From an uncultured Eubacteriales bacterium (GTDB taxonomy: Bacteria; Bacillota; Clostridia; Oscillospirales; Acutalibacteraceae), in NCBI GenBank assembly GCA_900317215.1, contig ONFW01000180.1, positions 1 to 16,645 on the forward strand: a stretch of DNA of 16,645 bases, written 5' to 3'. The notes under the pieces are model-generated. The model did not search any database and was not told where the DNA came from. It was given only the letters and a program-made list of their open reading frames with translations. The stretch's first letter is position 1. Every line of letters starts with the position of its first letter. The position numbers and the translations under genes were made by a program. This document shows positions 1-8,775 of this stretch, piece after piece.

Positions 1-1
1 T

Positions 2-3000
2 AAGAACCATACCACAGGCAGCACGGATCCTTCGCTGTATCTTCATTCTCAAAAGCTGCTCGTCAGGAATATAGACTTCCATGACAATTATTCGATCAGG
101 TCGAACGCCTTTCTGCGCGTATCCGGCGGTGAGCTGATAGTTGAGGATTCCGAGTTCCACGACAATACAGCACGTGAGGGCGGTGCCGGACTTCTGATAA
201 ATAATACAGAGCAGGCTATAAGAGACGGCACAAAGATAGTGAGAAACTGCAGGATCTACAATAACTCAGCCTCAGGCTCTGCAGGGCTTAACGACTCCAA
301 CCTTTGCGACATCACCTTTGAGGACTGCGAGGTCTACAACAACTTTGCAAGGGATAACGGGATATGGGTCTTCTCTTCAAGCGGACTTGCCAGAGAAAAG
401 ACCTTAGTCAACTGTTATATCCATGACAACATTTCCCTTGGCTACGGCGGCGCTATCAGCACCTCCAGTCTCGGAAGCTGTACGATAAGAATAAAGGATA
501 CCGTAATAGAGAATAACTATGCAGCCTCAAGAGGAGGTGCGATCTATACCGAGAACTCCGGCAATACCTTTATCATAGACGACGGCGCAGAGCTGAGAAA
601 CAACATCTGCAAGGGCTCAGGCGGAGCTGTCCATATTTATTATTCAAATATGCTCATAACGGGCGGCAGGATAAGCTATAACCATTCCTACAGCACCGGA
701 GGAGGGATATACTGGTACGGCTCCTCAGCTACTACCTATTTCACAATGACGGGCGGCAGCATAGACAACAACCTCTCCGAAAGCAGCGCAGGCGGTATTT
801 ATCTGTTCGGCTGCCAGGGGATAGCCTCCGAGGAGCAGCTAAAGATCACCTTTTCCGGCGGTGAGATAAAGGACAACACGGCAAAGGGCAGCGGCGGAGG
901 AATCTATCTGCAGGGTAACAACAACTGGAATTACTATAACTACGGACAGCCGCAGATAAGAATTACCGGAACAAAAATAACCGGAAACTACGCAATGGGC
1001 AGCGGCGGCGGAATTTTCAACGGTGACGTTACCAAGGACGTGATAATCTCCGATGACGCTCTTGTAACAAAGAATGTTGCAGGTTCCCAGGGAGGAGGCC
1101 TTTATGTTGCCGGCAGGGACACCTACGTACAGCTTACGGATAAGGGCAAGCTCTACGGCAATCAGGCGGCTCTCGGAAACGATGTGTATATCCCGTACAA
1201 CTCGTCCTACAGAAACTCAAATCTTTATCTGCAGAAGGCAAGCGATATGTTCGACGAGAGCGACGGCTACGTCGGCATAGGCTGGCTCAATGAGAACAAG
1301 GGGACAGTCCACACGGATGTTATCAGGATAAGACCTCTCGGACAGGACTATCCCTTTACACTCAACTTCAGGGCGGCAAACAGGATAGTTGCCGTATATA
1401 ACGGAACGGAATACACCACTGTACAGGAGGCTGTAGAGGCTGCGGCGCTTTCGGGGACTCACGGAGTGATAGATATGGTAGATGACTCCGTTGAATCCGT
1501 AACGATAGGCGCAGGAGTGAATGTTACTATTAACCTGAACGGTCACACCCTTGAGGGCGGCGGTACCTCTGCAATAACCAACAGAGGACAGCTTGAGATC
1601 GTTGACACCAAAAAAACGGTGACCGCAGGCGGTAACACCTATGAAATGTCCGATAAGGACGGCAGGATCACGGGTCATGCCGCAGTAAACGGCGGCGGTA
1701 TTTACGTCATCAGCGGAAAGGTAGTTTTGCGCAGCGGCATCATCTCTGATTGCATGGCGGGCGCAAATAAGGATTCAAACAGCTACGGCGGCGGTGCGGT
1801 ATGTATTGCAGGCGGAGAATTTGAGATGTACGGCGGCTCTCTCAGCGATAACGTGGCGAGATACGGCTCTGCTGTGCTTGTGAGAAATCCTTCGGGCAGA
1901 TTCACTATGTACGGCGGCACGATAAGCGGCAACCGTACCTCTGCAACTACCGACCCCAAGACTGTAGGCTACGGAGCAATATTCAACGTAAACGGCGAGG
2001 TCAATATTTTCGGAGGTACGATAACCGATAATACCGCATACGCCGGCGGCGGTATTTACAACAGCGGCGGCAGACTCAATATTATAGGTCAGTCTGTGGA
2101 CAGCAAGCCTGTAATAAGCAATAACATCGGCGGCTACAGCGGCGGCGGTATCTATTGCAACAGCGGAAGCATAAAGATAGCCTGCGCCGAGATAAGAGAC
2201 AACAGGACTACCTATGAAAAGCATAACTCGGTGTATAACTTCTCCTATCTGCACCAGGGAGCAGGCGGCGGTATTTTTGTTTATGACGCGAGCGTTATCA
2301 TTGAGGACAACACTCTCATCACCGGCAACTATGCTGTAAGAGGAGGAGCGATATACCAGTTCAGAAATACTGTACAGATCGGCGGCGAGCATACCGTAAT
2401 TACGGAAAACACTGCAGAGCTTGGCGGCGGCTGCGCTCAGAATCCCCTGACAGGCGTCAGGACTACTCTGATGACCCTTGTTGACGGAGCCTCGGTTTAC
2501 GGCAACAGGTCTATCACGACTGCTGCAGGCAATGATTTCTACTCCGCATGGGAGGGAACGAACACCTATAATCAGCAGCTCGGCAATGCGGCGCAGAACA
2601 CCCCTGCGATAACCCTGATCGCAGCAAGCAAAATGGCTGTCGGCGACCGCTATAACGTATGGAAGAACGACAACTATACCGGTGACAGCAGGATAGGCGA
2701 GGATCTTGTTTCGGGACAGTATGTTATCTCGGAGGTAAATGTCGGTAACAATCTGCAGATCACCGCGTCGTATTTTGATACAGAGGTGCATACTCTTGTA
2801 GACAGCGACTTCAAGATAACTCATGTAGTTATCGAGGAGATGATAGACGGTCTTAAGCGCTTTGATAACGGCACTACCGACAGCGGAGTGGTGCTTGACA
2901 ATTCCGCACCCTTTGAAAAGACAGCCTCGGAGCTTCTTGATACTCCCGGGAGCGGTGCTCATTACTCCGACCTGACATACCAGTTCAACGAGCAGACATT

Positions 3001-6000
3001 CAGGTATATCGAATACAACGGCAGGCTCTATGAGCAGCACGAGGCTGTTGAATGGCAGGCGGGCAATGACTCGGGAGGAAAGAATCATATCATCAGAAGC
3101 TTTGATACGATCACCTATTCTCTGCATTATACCTTTGAGGGCGACCCGAAGCTCGAGAGCTATACAAGGGATTATAACTGCGAGATAAAGATAAGGGTCA
3201 TAGTAAAGGGAGACAGGAATGAGGTCGTCATAAACGGCACAAAGCTTTCTAACGTGAGCATATCTCCCTCCTTCAACGAATACGGAGAGCCTGTTCAGAT
3301 AATGACCGGCTGCATGAAGTCGGTAATGACGCCCGAGGATATAGCCTCAGGCTCCAAGGATATGGCTATCACCGTTGAGGTTAAGGGCATGAAGAACGGC
3401 TCGATAGTAAAGCCCTCCTTTGAGCTGTGGTTCAACGGCAACAATACCTCTCCGCACGCCTTCTGTGAGGCGGAGAGAGCTACAGTCTCCGCAGCGCCGA
3501 AATACAACGTCACTGTCATGAATAACCCGAGTCTCCTTCATACAGGCTATTTTGACATTGAAAACAAGGCTGAGGTTGGCGAATCCGACGCCGAAAAGGA
3601 AAATGTCGTTTTCGGAACGGTACTCGGCTTCGGCGCAACGGTCGAGCTTTATAACGACCCTGCAAGCAAGGGACTCACGGGAATAGAGCTTCCTGCAGAC
3701 GGGATCGAGTTTGATCTGAGCTTTGCGGGCAAGCTGTATAATTCCTATCTACAGGAGATAGAGGACGGCACTGACGCCCCGATAGTGTGGGCGTATAAGG
3801 AGAATAACAGCTCTATCTACGGCAGAGATCTTAATTCCAACCTTGACACCGTGAACATGAGCTGGGACGATGAGGACTGGAAAACGAAGAATTCCCACTA
3901 TGCCTACGGCGCAGCGCCCTACAATACGGGCGGCGATGATATGTCCTGCTATGACGGCGGAGGCTGGATAATCACAAAGTCTCAGGCGGACAGCGATACC
4001 GAAACAAAGCTCCATGTCAGGATCGACGGATATAAATTCAACGGCGACACCCTGCCCAATAAGCTTGCGGGAAATGTGAGCAGCACGCTTCTCGCCTCAG
4101 GCTCGGTAAAGGCGTTTACGGCAGGCTATATCCAGCTCATACTTCCTCTTGATCCTCACGATGACGAGCACGGCAACTATGGCTACTACCAGATCTATAT
4201 GGATGCTGTTGCGTCGGGCTTCAGCGCCGTGAGCGTCACAGGTCAGAGGCCGGAGGAGATAGTCTCCGCATCAAACCTCAATACTCCCGAAAAGGTCAAG
4301 GCTGACCTCGACGGCATGAACGAGTATTATCATTATGCCGACTCAAGCACCCTCAGAAGCAGCGGTCTTGCCGTAAATGAGAGAAGGTATTATGATAACT
4401 ACACCAATGTAGCGCAGTCCCTCGTTCTTTCGCCCGACGGCGCAGGCACCTCTATCGGAAAGTATAACATGTTCAATAACTATAAGAACCAGAACATCAA
4501 CGGTTCAAAATATAACGATAACGGAAGGGGAGATACCCCGCTCAATTCAACGGTGTATATCCAGGGTACGCTGTATTTCAACAGTGAGGCTATGAATACG
4601 GCGGACGCAAATTCTCCCTACTATGCCCTCAATGACCCGAGATACAACGCAACGGCCTTCAATGTCATAGAGTATAACTATATGACAGGCTACAATATCC
4701 TCCAGAAATTCGACGCCGAGGCTTATACGATAAAGGGCGCTCCGCCTGTTGTCGGAGTTCAGAACGGCAAACAGCTAAACGATCTGCTGGGCGACAGCTT
4801 TATCATTAGCAATACCGAAACGGAGATAGCATGGTCAAAGGTCACTACCCAGTATAAGCTGACTATCCTTTACGGCGCAAAGCCGGACGGCAGCAATTGG
4901 GTAAAGAAGAAAAAGACCGATACTACAGTATCACCGAATATCGAATATGATGACGGCGGAGCGGCTGATATGGATAAGTACAGGGAGGAAAACCTGCTGT
5001 ACTTCCTGTCTCTTGACGACCTGCATGAGTATCTCGGAGAGGATGCAAAATGCGTTGCCGTGCTGTATCAGTTCAGAGACACGGTGATCCGCTCGGGAAA
5101 TTCCGTGACCTGCTGTGCAAAGGCTGATGTTACGGGAGAGTTCATGCTTGTGGGCGATACCTACTGTACCACAAACGATGTACGTGCATGGTACACCTAC
5201 CGTCCTTATTATAAGCTTGATTACTATGACGGCGTAAATTACGAAAACTCCTACAATTTCAACTGGGTATCAATGCAGCTCAATCCGGAGCAGCAGACAA
5301 CGGACAGGACGAGGGACGATTTTGTTCCTCCTGTATACGGCGCTGCACTTCCTCCGCAGGTGTTCATGAATATTGCCGAGGGCTATGAGGAGGAAGGCGA
5401 CTATATAATGACGCCCGAGGAACGAGCTCTTGCCGAGCAGGTCTATCACGACTACACCCAGCAGGGGAGGTTCCCGATACAGCTTTCTGCTTATACGTCG
5501 AATTACATCAAGTCACGCTATAGAAACGGCGTAAAGGTCGGCGGCACTCACAACGGCATGGACAAGGGCAACAGCCTGCTGCTGTATTCGGTGGATACCA
5601 GCGTTGATCTCAACGTGGCAACCAAGATAAAGCACAGCAATACTGTTAAAATGGAGTACGACATAACCGCAGGAGAGAGAGACGTCAGATACAGGGTCAC
5701 TCCTCATGTTACCTTTGCCAGCGGAGCCAATAAGACCGCTCTTATCCGCAACGGCACCCAGAGTGCAGATATCGAGCTGATACTCGATCTGCCAAAGGAT
5801 CTTCACTATATCAACGGCAGCGTGTCGGTCGATTATACCTACAGTGATTATTCCGAGGGAGAAATGAACTGGGAGGTCTATGAGGAGGAGACGGAAAACG
5901 GCGTAAGGATCCATTTGAAGACCTTCGTGTCCGATATAGACAAGACCCTGCCGGAGATATTCTTTGACTGCTTTATCGGAGACGTTCAGGATCCTCAGAA

Positions 6001-8707
6001 CGATATCAGGCAAACGGGTACGCCTCTCACGGTGACTGCCCATATCGGGGCGGAGTATTCCGAATTCAATCTTCTTGCTGCAGAATCTCACAACGACAGC
6101 AAAACGATAAACGTGCTGCTGACTGCCTCCGAGGGCATTGTAAAATCGGTGGAAAACAAGCTCGTGGAGCTTGGAGATGATCTTGTTTATACGCTCACCT
6201 ATTCAAACACAAACGAGGGTCCGACCTATAATATTGAAATGACTGACGTTCTTCCTCATAATTCCGACACCCGAGGGACCTTATTTACAGGCGGGTACAG
6301 GGTAGAGAGCCTGACTATCAACTTTACTACTCAAAACGATTTTGAAGGCTTCATCGAAGAAAACGGTCTTTTACAGCTCACACAGGACAGCTTCCGCTAT
6401 GAAGCGGTATATGACAACAATATCGACAGGCTCAACGGATTGATGAGCTCTGTGGCTGCTGCGGACAAGGTCGCGCTCTCTGATGAAAGCATAGTTGTTG
6501 ATGAGGATTCAAGGACTATTTCCTACAGCTTTGCCGGAGCTGATACAACGGTAAACGCCTTTAATGCGGAAGACAGTCCCGTTAAGGCTGCTCCTGCCGT
6601 TTATGCTCTCATTCCGTTTATCAGCGGAAACAGCAGAGCACACATAAGGATAACCCTTTCACCCAAGGAAAGTGAAAACGGCAGTCTGATAAGCTCCGGA
6701 GGCGAGGGGACAGGCTCACACACACAGACGGGGGGCTGTGAGTATTATAACAGCTACTCGTTCAGAAGGATAAAGAATACGCAGACAAATGAGTATTCTA
6801 TCCCGCTTGTTTCCAACCTTGTCAGCGTTTCAACAGTCAGACGAGAGCTTTCAGGCGTTGTCTGGCTCGATCAGGACCGTGACGGAATGTATAATACTCC
6901 AGAAGCGGTCCAGTACAATAACAGTCTCAGCTTTGCCGACCCCAAGGCTGTTGAATATCCTGTTTCGGGTATTGATGTCAGGCTGATGAAGATTGAGGAT
7001 AACGGCACGATGTCCCGTGCGAGAAATGTCCTCGGACAGCTTATCCCTTCTGTCAAGACCGACCAAAACGGCAGATACAGCTTTACGGAGCTTGCAGCAG
7101 GCAATTATATGGTTGTCTTCGACAATGAGGACGATGATTATGTCTTCCGCTCACAGCTCGAAAATGATTCTCCGCATCCGCTGCCTTTCTACAGGCTGAG
7201 TGTTACTACAGATGAGAACCTTCAGGCTGACAGAGGCAACAAATGTGCGGCGGTCTATGACAATAACGACGCTTCCCTGATGAGGGAGTGCAGACTTATA
7301 AACAGCATCGTTCTCCCCGAAAAGGACAACATCCCCACTGTGAACTACTCAAGTCCCAACTGGAATCTCGGTCTGTATTATTATGATCTTACGGTCAGCA
7401 AAACGTGGAGCAATATGATATACGGCATCAACGAAAACTCGACCATTGAGATCTCCGTTACAGGAAACGAGCTCGCCACTAATGACAGGGTATATGAGGG
7501 GCTTCTCAGAATGACCAACTCTGACGGTGAAGTCAAGGCATATTACATTGAGAACGGCAGAGAAAACGAGGCAGTGGAAAAGACTCTGGTGCTCACGGAG
7601 AATCCTGATGAGCATATCTATAAATGGGCAGTAGCACCTGATGACAGGATCTATCTGCAGGCGGAGAATGCTCACGGAGTGATAGATTATTCACTTAAGG
7701 AGGTCACTATCAAGGCTAACGGACAGGATATCGGAAGGTATTACAATGTCTATGAAAACGATAACACCGACCCGATAACTCAGAAGAGAAGCTTTGAGGT
7801 CAACAACAATCAGATACTCGGCTCGGTCACTATACTTAAGTATTCATCATCGCGTGAGGCTCTGAGCGGCGCCGAGTTCAGCATCTATCAGGTCGATACT
7901 CCAAAGGACGAGAACGACACAGCGTTCTACGGCTCAAAGCACGGAGTAGGCGACACTCTCACAGAAAGCTACAGGACCTTGTCAACAAAGCTGTATACAA
8001 AGGTGTATATCGGCTCTGAAATGAACCTGCTAAGGCTCGGGGAGCTGGAAATGTATGACAGCAGAACAAAGGAGCTGACTGTGGAGTCCTCAGGCAGAGT
8101 TTATGTCTACAAGATCCATACCGAGCAGGGAGATGAGGGACCGAGGTATTATTACTATACCGAGAACAACGTATCCTTCAGCTATGAGCTGATAATCGGC
8201 GGCGTGGAGCAGTATGAGGAAATGTGCGAAAGCGGAGTTATAGATGTCAATGATAAGTATCATCAGGACGGCTTCCTCTATTCCGTGCTGAGAAGAAGGG
8301 TTAACGGCGAAAGGGAATACTACGTTGTGATAACCGTTAATCCTGCCTCATTCAAAAAGGTGGCAATGGTAGAATTCAGGTATCTGCCGCTTTATGATAC
8401 ACAGGGCAGAGCGATATACTATACTGTCAGAGAGACAAAGGAGCCTGACGGCTATGCTTCTCTCGCAGACTTCAATATGCTTACCGGAATGAATCTTTTT
8501 GACGGCCTTAAAAACAGCTCGGACGAATATGTCCGTGATCTCTGCTTTGAGGTGGAGAATATAAAGACGATGAAGCTGCCCGTATCCGGCGGAGCAGGTC
8601 TTACGACAATAGTTATTATCGGCACGATGATAATTTGTCTCGGCAGCTTTTGTCTGTTCCTTCTTTACACGGCGAAAAAACGGAAAAGGAGGGCAGAGCG
8701 GCTCTGA
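2..8707 (+). CDS. Giant sortase-anchored beta-helix adhesin (5' end outside window)
   Basis: The frame is open from base 2, so the gene begins upstream; the GTG at 239 is only an internal valine. At least 2901 residues are encoded (numbering from base 2). Residues about 60-365 and 560-810 hold roughly seventeen turns with Gly-Gly-(Gly/Ala)-(Ile/Val/Leu)-(Tyr/Phe) and Asn-rich loops, the pattern of right-handed parallel beta-helix (pectate-lyase-like or chlamydial Pmp-type) repeats. Residues about 850-2040 match nothing I recognise. Residues about 2043-2120 resemble DUF11. An SdrD-B-like domain begins near 2283 (GVVWLDQDRDG, later DQNGRYSF). A SpaA/Cna-B-like domain starts near 2605, with Lys2613 and the E-box glutamate 2811 as a plausible isopeptide pair. 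The end is LPVSG (2859-2863), a hydrophobic span and an Arg/Lys tail: a cell-wall sorting signal with Ser in place of Thr. It lies upstream of the pilin and sortase, so it is probably the tip or accessory adhesin. The ligand is unknown. Confidence 0.9.
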   Translation, partial: KNHTTGSTDPSLYLHSQKLLVRNIDFHDNYSIRSNAFLRVSGGELIVEDSEFHDNTAREGGAGLLINNTEQAIRDGTKIVRNCRIYNNSASGSAGLNDSNLCDITFEDCEVYNNFARDNGIWVFSSSGLAREKTLVNCYIHDNISLGYGGAISTSSLGSCTIRIKDTVIENNYAASRGGAIYTENSGNTFIIDDGAELRNNICKGSGGAVHIYYSNMLITGGRISYNHSYSTGGGIYWYGSSATTYFTMTGGSIDNNLSESSAGGIYLFGCQGIASEEQLKITFSGGEIKDNTAKGSGGGIYLQGNNNWNYYNYGQPQIRITGTKITGNYAMGSGGGIFNGDVTKDVIISDDALVTKNVAGSQGGGLYVAGRDTYVQLTDKGKLYGNQAALGNDVYIPYNSSYRNSNLYLQKASDMFDESDGYVGIGWLNENKGTVHTDVIRIRPLGQDYPFTLNFRAANRIVAVYNGTEYTTVQEAVEAAALSGTHGVIDMVDDSVESVTIGAGVNVTINLNGHTLEGGGTSAITNRGQLEIVDTKKTVTAGGNTYEMSDKDGRITGHAAVNGGGIYVISGKVVLRSGIISDCMAGANKDSNSYGGGAVCIAGGEFEMYGGSLSDNVARYGSAVLVRNPSGRFTMYGGTISGNRTSATTDPKTVGYGAIFNVNGEVNIFGGTITDNTAYAGGGIYNSGGRLNIIGQSVDSKPVISNNIGGYSGGGIYCNSGSIKIACAEIRDNRTTYEKHNSVYNFSYLHQGAGGGIFVYDASVIIEDNTLITGNYAVRGGAIYQFRNTVQIGGEHTVITENTAELGGGCAQNPLTGVRTTLMTLVDGASVYGNRSITTAAGNDFYSAWEGTNTYNQQLGNAAQNTPAITLIAASKMAVGDRYNVWKNDNYTGDSRIGEDLVSGQYVISEVNVGNNLQITASYFDTEVHTLVDSDFKITHVVIEEMIDGLKRFDNGTTDSGVVLDNSAPFEKTASELLDTPGSGAHYSDLTYQFNEQTFRYIEYNGRLYEQHEAVEWQAGNDSGGKNHIIRSFDTITYSLHYTFEGDPKLESYTRDYNCEIKIRVIVKGDRNEVVINGTKLSNVSISPSFNEYGEPVQIMTGCMKSVMTPEDIASGSKDMAITVEVKGMKNGSIVKPSFELWFNGNNTSPHAFCEAERATVSAAPKYNVTVMNNPSLLHTGYFDIENKAEVGESDAEKENVVFGTVLGFGATVELYNDPASKGLTGIELPADGIEFDLSFAGKLYNSYLQEIEDGTDAPIVWAYKENNSSIYGRDLNSNLDTVNMSWDDEDWKTKNSHYAYGAAPYNTGGDDMSCYDGGGWIITKSQADSDTETKLHVRIDGYKFNGDTLPNKLAGNVSSTLLASGSVKAFTAGYIQLILPLDPHDDEHGNYGYYQIYMDAVASGFSAVSVTGQRPEEIVSASNLNTPEKVKADLDGMNEYYHYADSSTLRSSGLAVNERRYYDNYTNVAQSLVLSPDGAGTSIGKYNMFNNYKNQNINGSKYNDNGRGDTPLNSTVYIQGTLYFNSEAMNTADANSPYYALNDPRYNATAFNVIEYNYMTGYNILQKFDAEAYTIKGAPPVVGVQNGKQLNDLLGDSFIISNTETEIAWSKVTTQYKLTILYGAKPDGSNWVKKKKTDTTVSPNIEYDDGGAADMDKYREENLLYFLSLDDLHEYLGEDAKCVAVLYQFRDTVIRSGNSVTCCAKADVTGEFMLVGDTYCTTNDVRAWYTYRPYYKLDYYDGVNYENSYNFNWVSMQLNPEQQTTDRTRDDFVPPVYGAALPPQVFMNIAEGYEEEGDYIMTPEERALAEQVYHDYTQQGRFPIQLSAYTSNYIKSRYRNGVKVGGTHNGMDKGNSLLLYSVDTSVDLNVATKIKHSNTVKMEYDITAGERDVRYRVTPHVTFASGANKTALIRNGTQSADIELILDLPKDLHYINGSVSVDYTYSDYSEGEMNWEVYEEETENGVRIHLKTFVSDIDKTLPEIFFDCFIGDVQDPQNDIRQTGTPLTVTAHIGAEYSEFNLLAAESHNDSKTINVLLTASEGIVKSVENKLVELGDDLVYTLTYSNTNEGPTYNIEMTDVLPHNSDTRGTLFTGGYRVESLTINFTTQNDFEGFIEENGLLQLTQDSFRYEAVYDNNIDRLNGLMSSVAAADKVALSDESIVVDEDSRTISYSFAGADTTVNAFNAEDSPVKAAPAVYALIPFISGNSRAHIRITLSPKESENGSLISSGGEGTGSHTQTGGCEYYNSYSFRRIKNTQTNEYSIPLVSNLVSVSTVRRELSGVVWLDQDRDGMYNTPEAVQYNNSLSFADPKAVEYPVSGIDVRLMKIEDNGTMSRARNVLGQLIPSVKTDQNGRYSFTELAAGNYMVVFDNEDDDYVFRSQLENDSPHPLPFYRLSVTTDENLQADRGNKCAAVYDNNDASLMRECRLINSIVLPEKDNIPTVNYSSPNWNLGLYYYDLTVSKTWSNMIYGINENSTIEISVTGNELATNDRVYEGLLRMTNSDGEVKAYYIENGRENEAVEKTLVLTENPDEHIYKWAVAPDDRIYLQAENAHGVIDYSLKEVTIKANGQDIGRYYNVYENDNTDPITQKRSFEVNNNQILGSVTILKYSSSREALSGAEFSIYQVDTPKDENDTAFYGSKHGVGDTLTESYRTLSTKLYTKVYIGSEMNLLRLGELEMYDSRTKELTVESSGRVYVYKIHTEQGDEGPRYYYYTENNVSFSYELIIGGVEQYEEMCESGVIDVNDKYHQDGFLYSVLRRRVNGEREYYVVITVNPASFKKVAMVEFRYLPLYDTQGRAIYYTVRETKEPDGYASLADFNMLTGMNLFDGLKNSSDEYVRDLCFEVENIKTMKLPVSGGAGLTTIVIIGTMIICLGSFCLFLLYTAKKRKRRAERL

Positions 8708-8729
8708 AATTCGTGATGAAACAAAATAT

Positions 8730-8755
8730 GGCAGCTCCGTCAGTACGGAGCTGCC
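8730..8755 (+). promoter_or_regulatory. Intercistronic RNA hairpin between adhesin and pilin
   Basis: A perfect 11-bp inverted repeat (GGCAGCTCCGT, loop CAGT, ACGGAGCTGCC) begins 22 bases after the adhesin stop and ends just before the pilin ribosome site. No T-run follows on the + strand, so it is not a normal intrinsic terminator. A stable stem here could block 3' exonucleases after mRNA cleavage and so set different amounts of adhesin and pilin mRNA, as shown for stem-loops in the cellulosome operon of Clostridium cellulolyticum. That role is inferred; the hairpin itself is plain in the sequence. Confidence 0.75.
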
Positions 8756-8775
8756 GGATAAAAAGGAGACTGATT

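Noticed and set aside
239..241. GTG at 239 as the start of the giant adhesin
   Set aside because: The frame is open back to base 2 and the upstream part already shows the same repeat pattern (REGGAGLL), so this is an internal valine.
1775..3127. Long antisense frame of 450 codons opposite the adhesin
   Set aside because: It mirrors the composition of the adhesin gene, has no ribosome site and shows no recognisable domain; the long antisense frames at 5513-6091, 9196-9771 and 10841-11383 were rejected for the same reasons.
8730..8755. Hairpin as a + strand intrinsic terminator
   Set aside because: It is followed by GGATAAAAAGG rather than T residues, and the pilin and sortase genes downstream show no separate promoter that I can identify.
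8635..8775. N-terminal extension of the pilin starting inside the adhesin gene
   Set aside because: It reads through the hairpin and lacks a ribosome site, whereas ATG 8776 has AAGGAG and starts a clear signal peptide.
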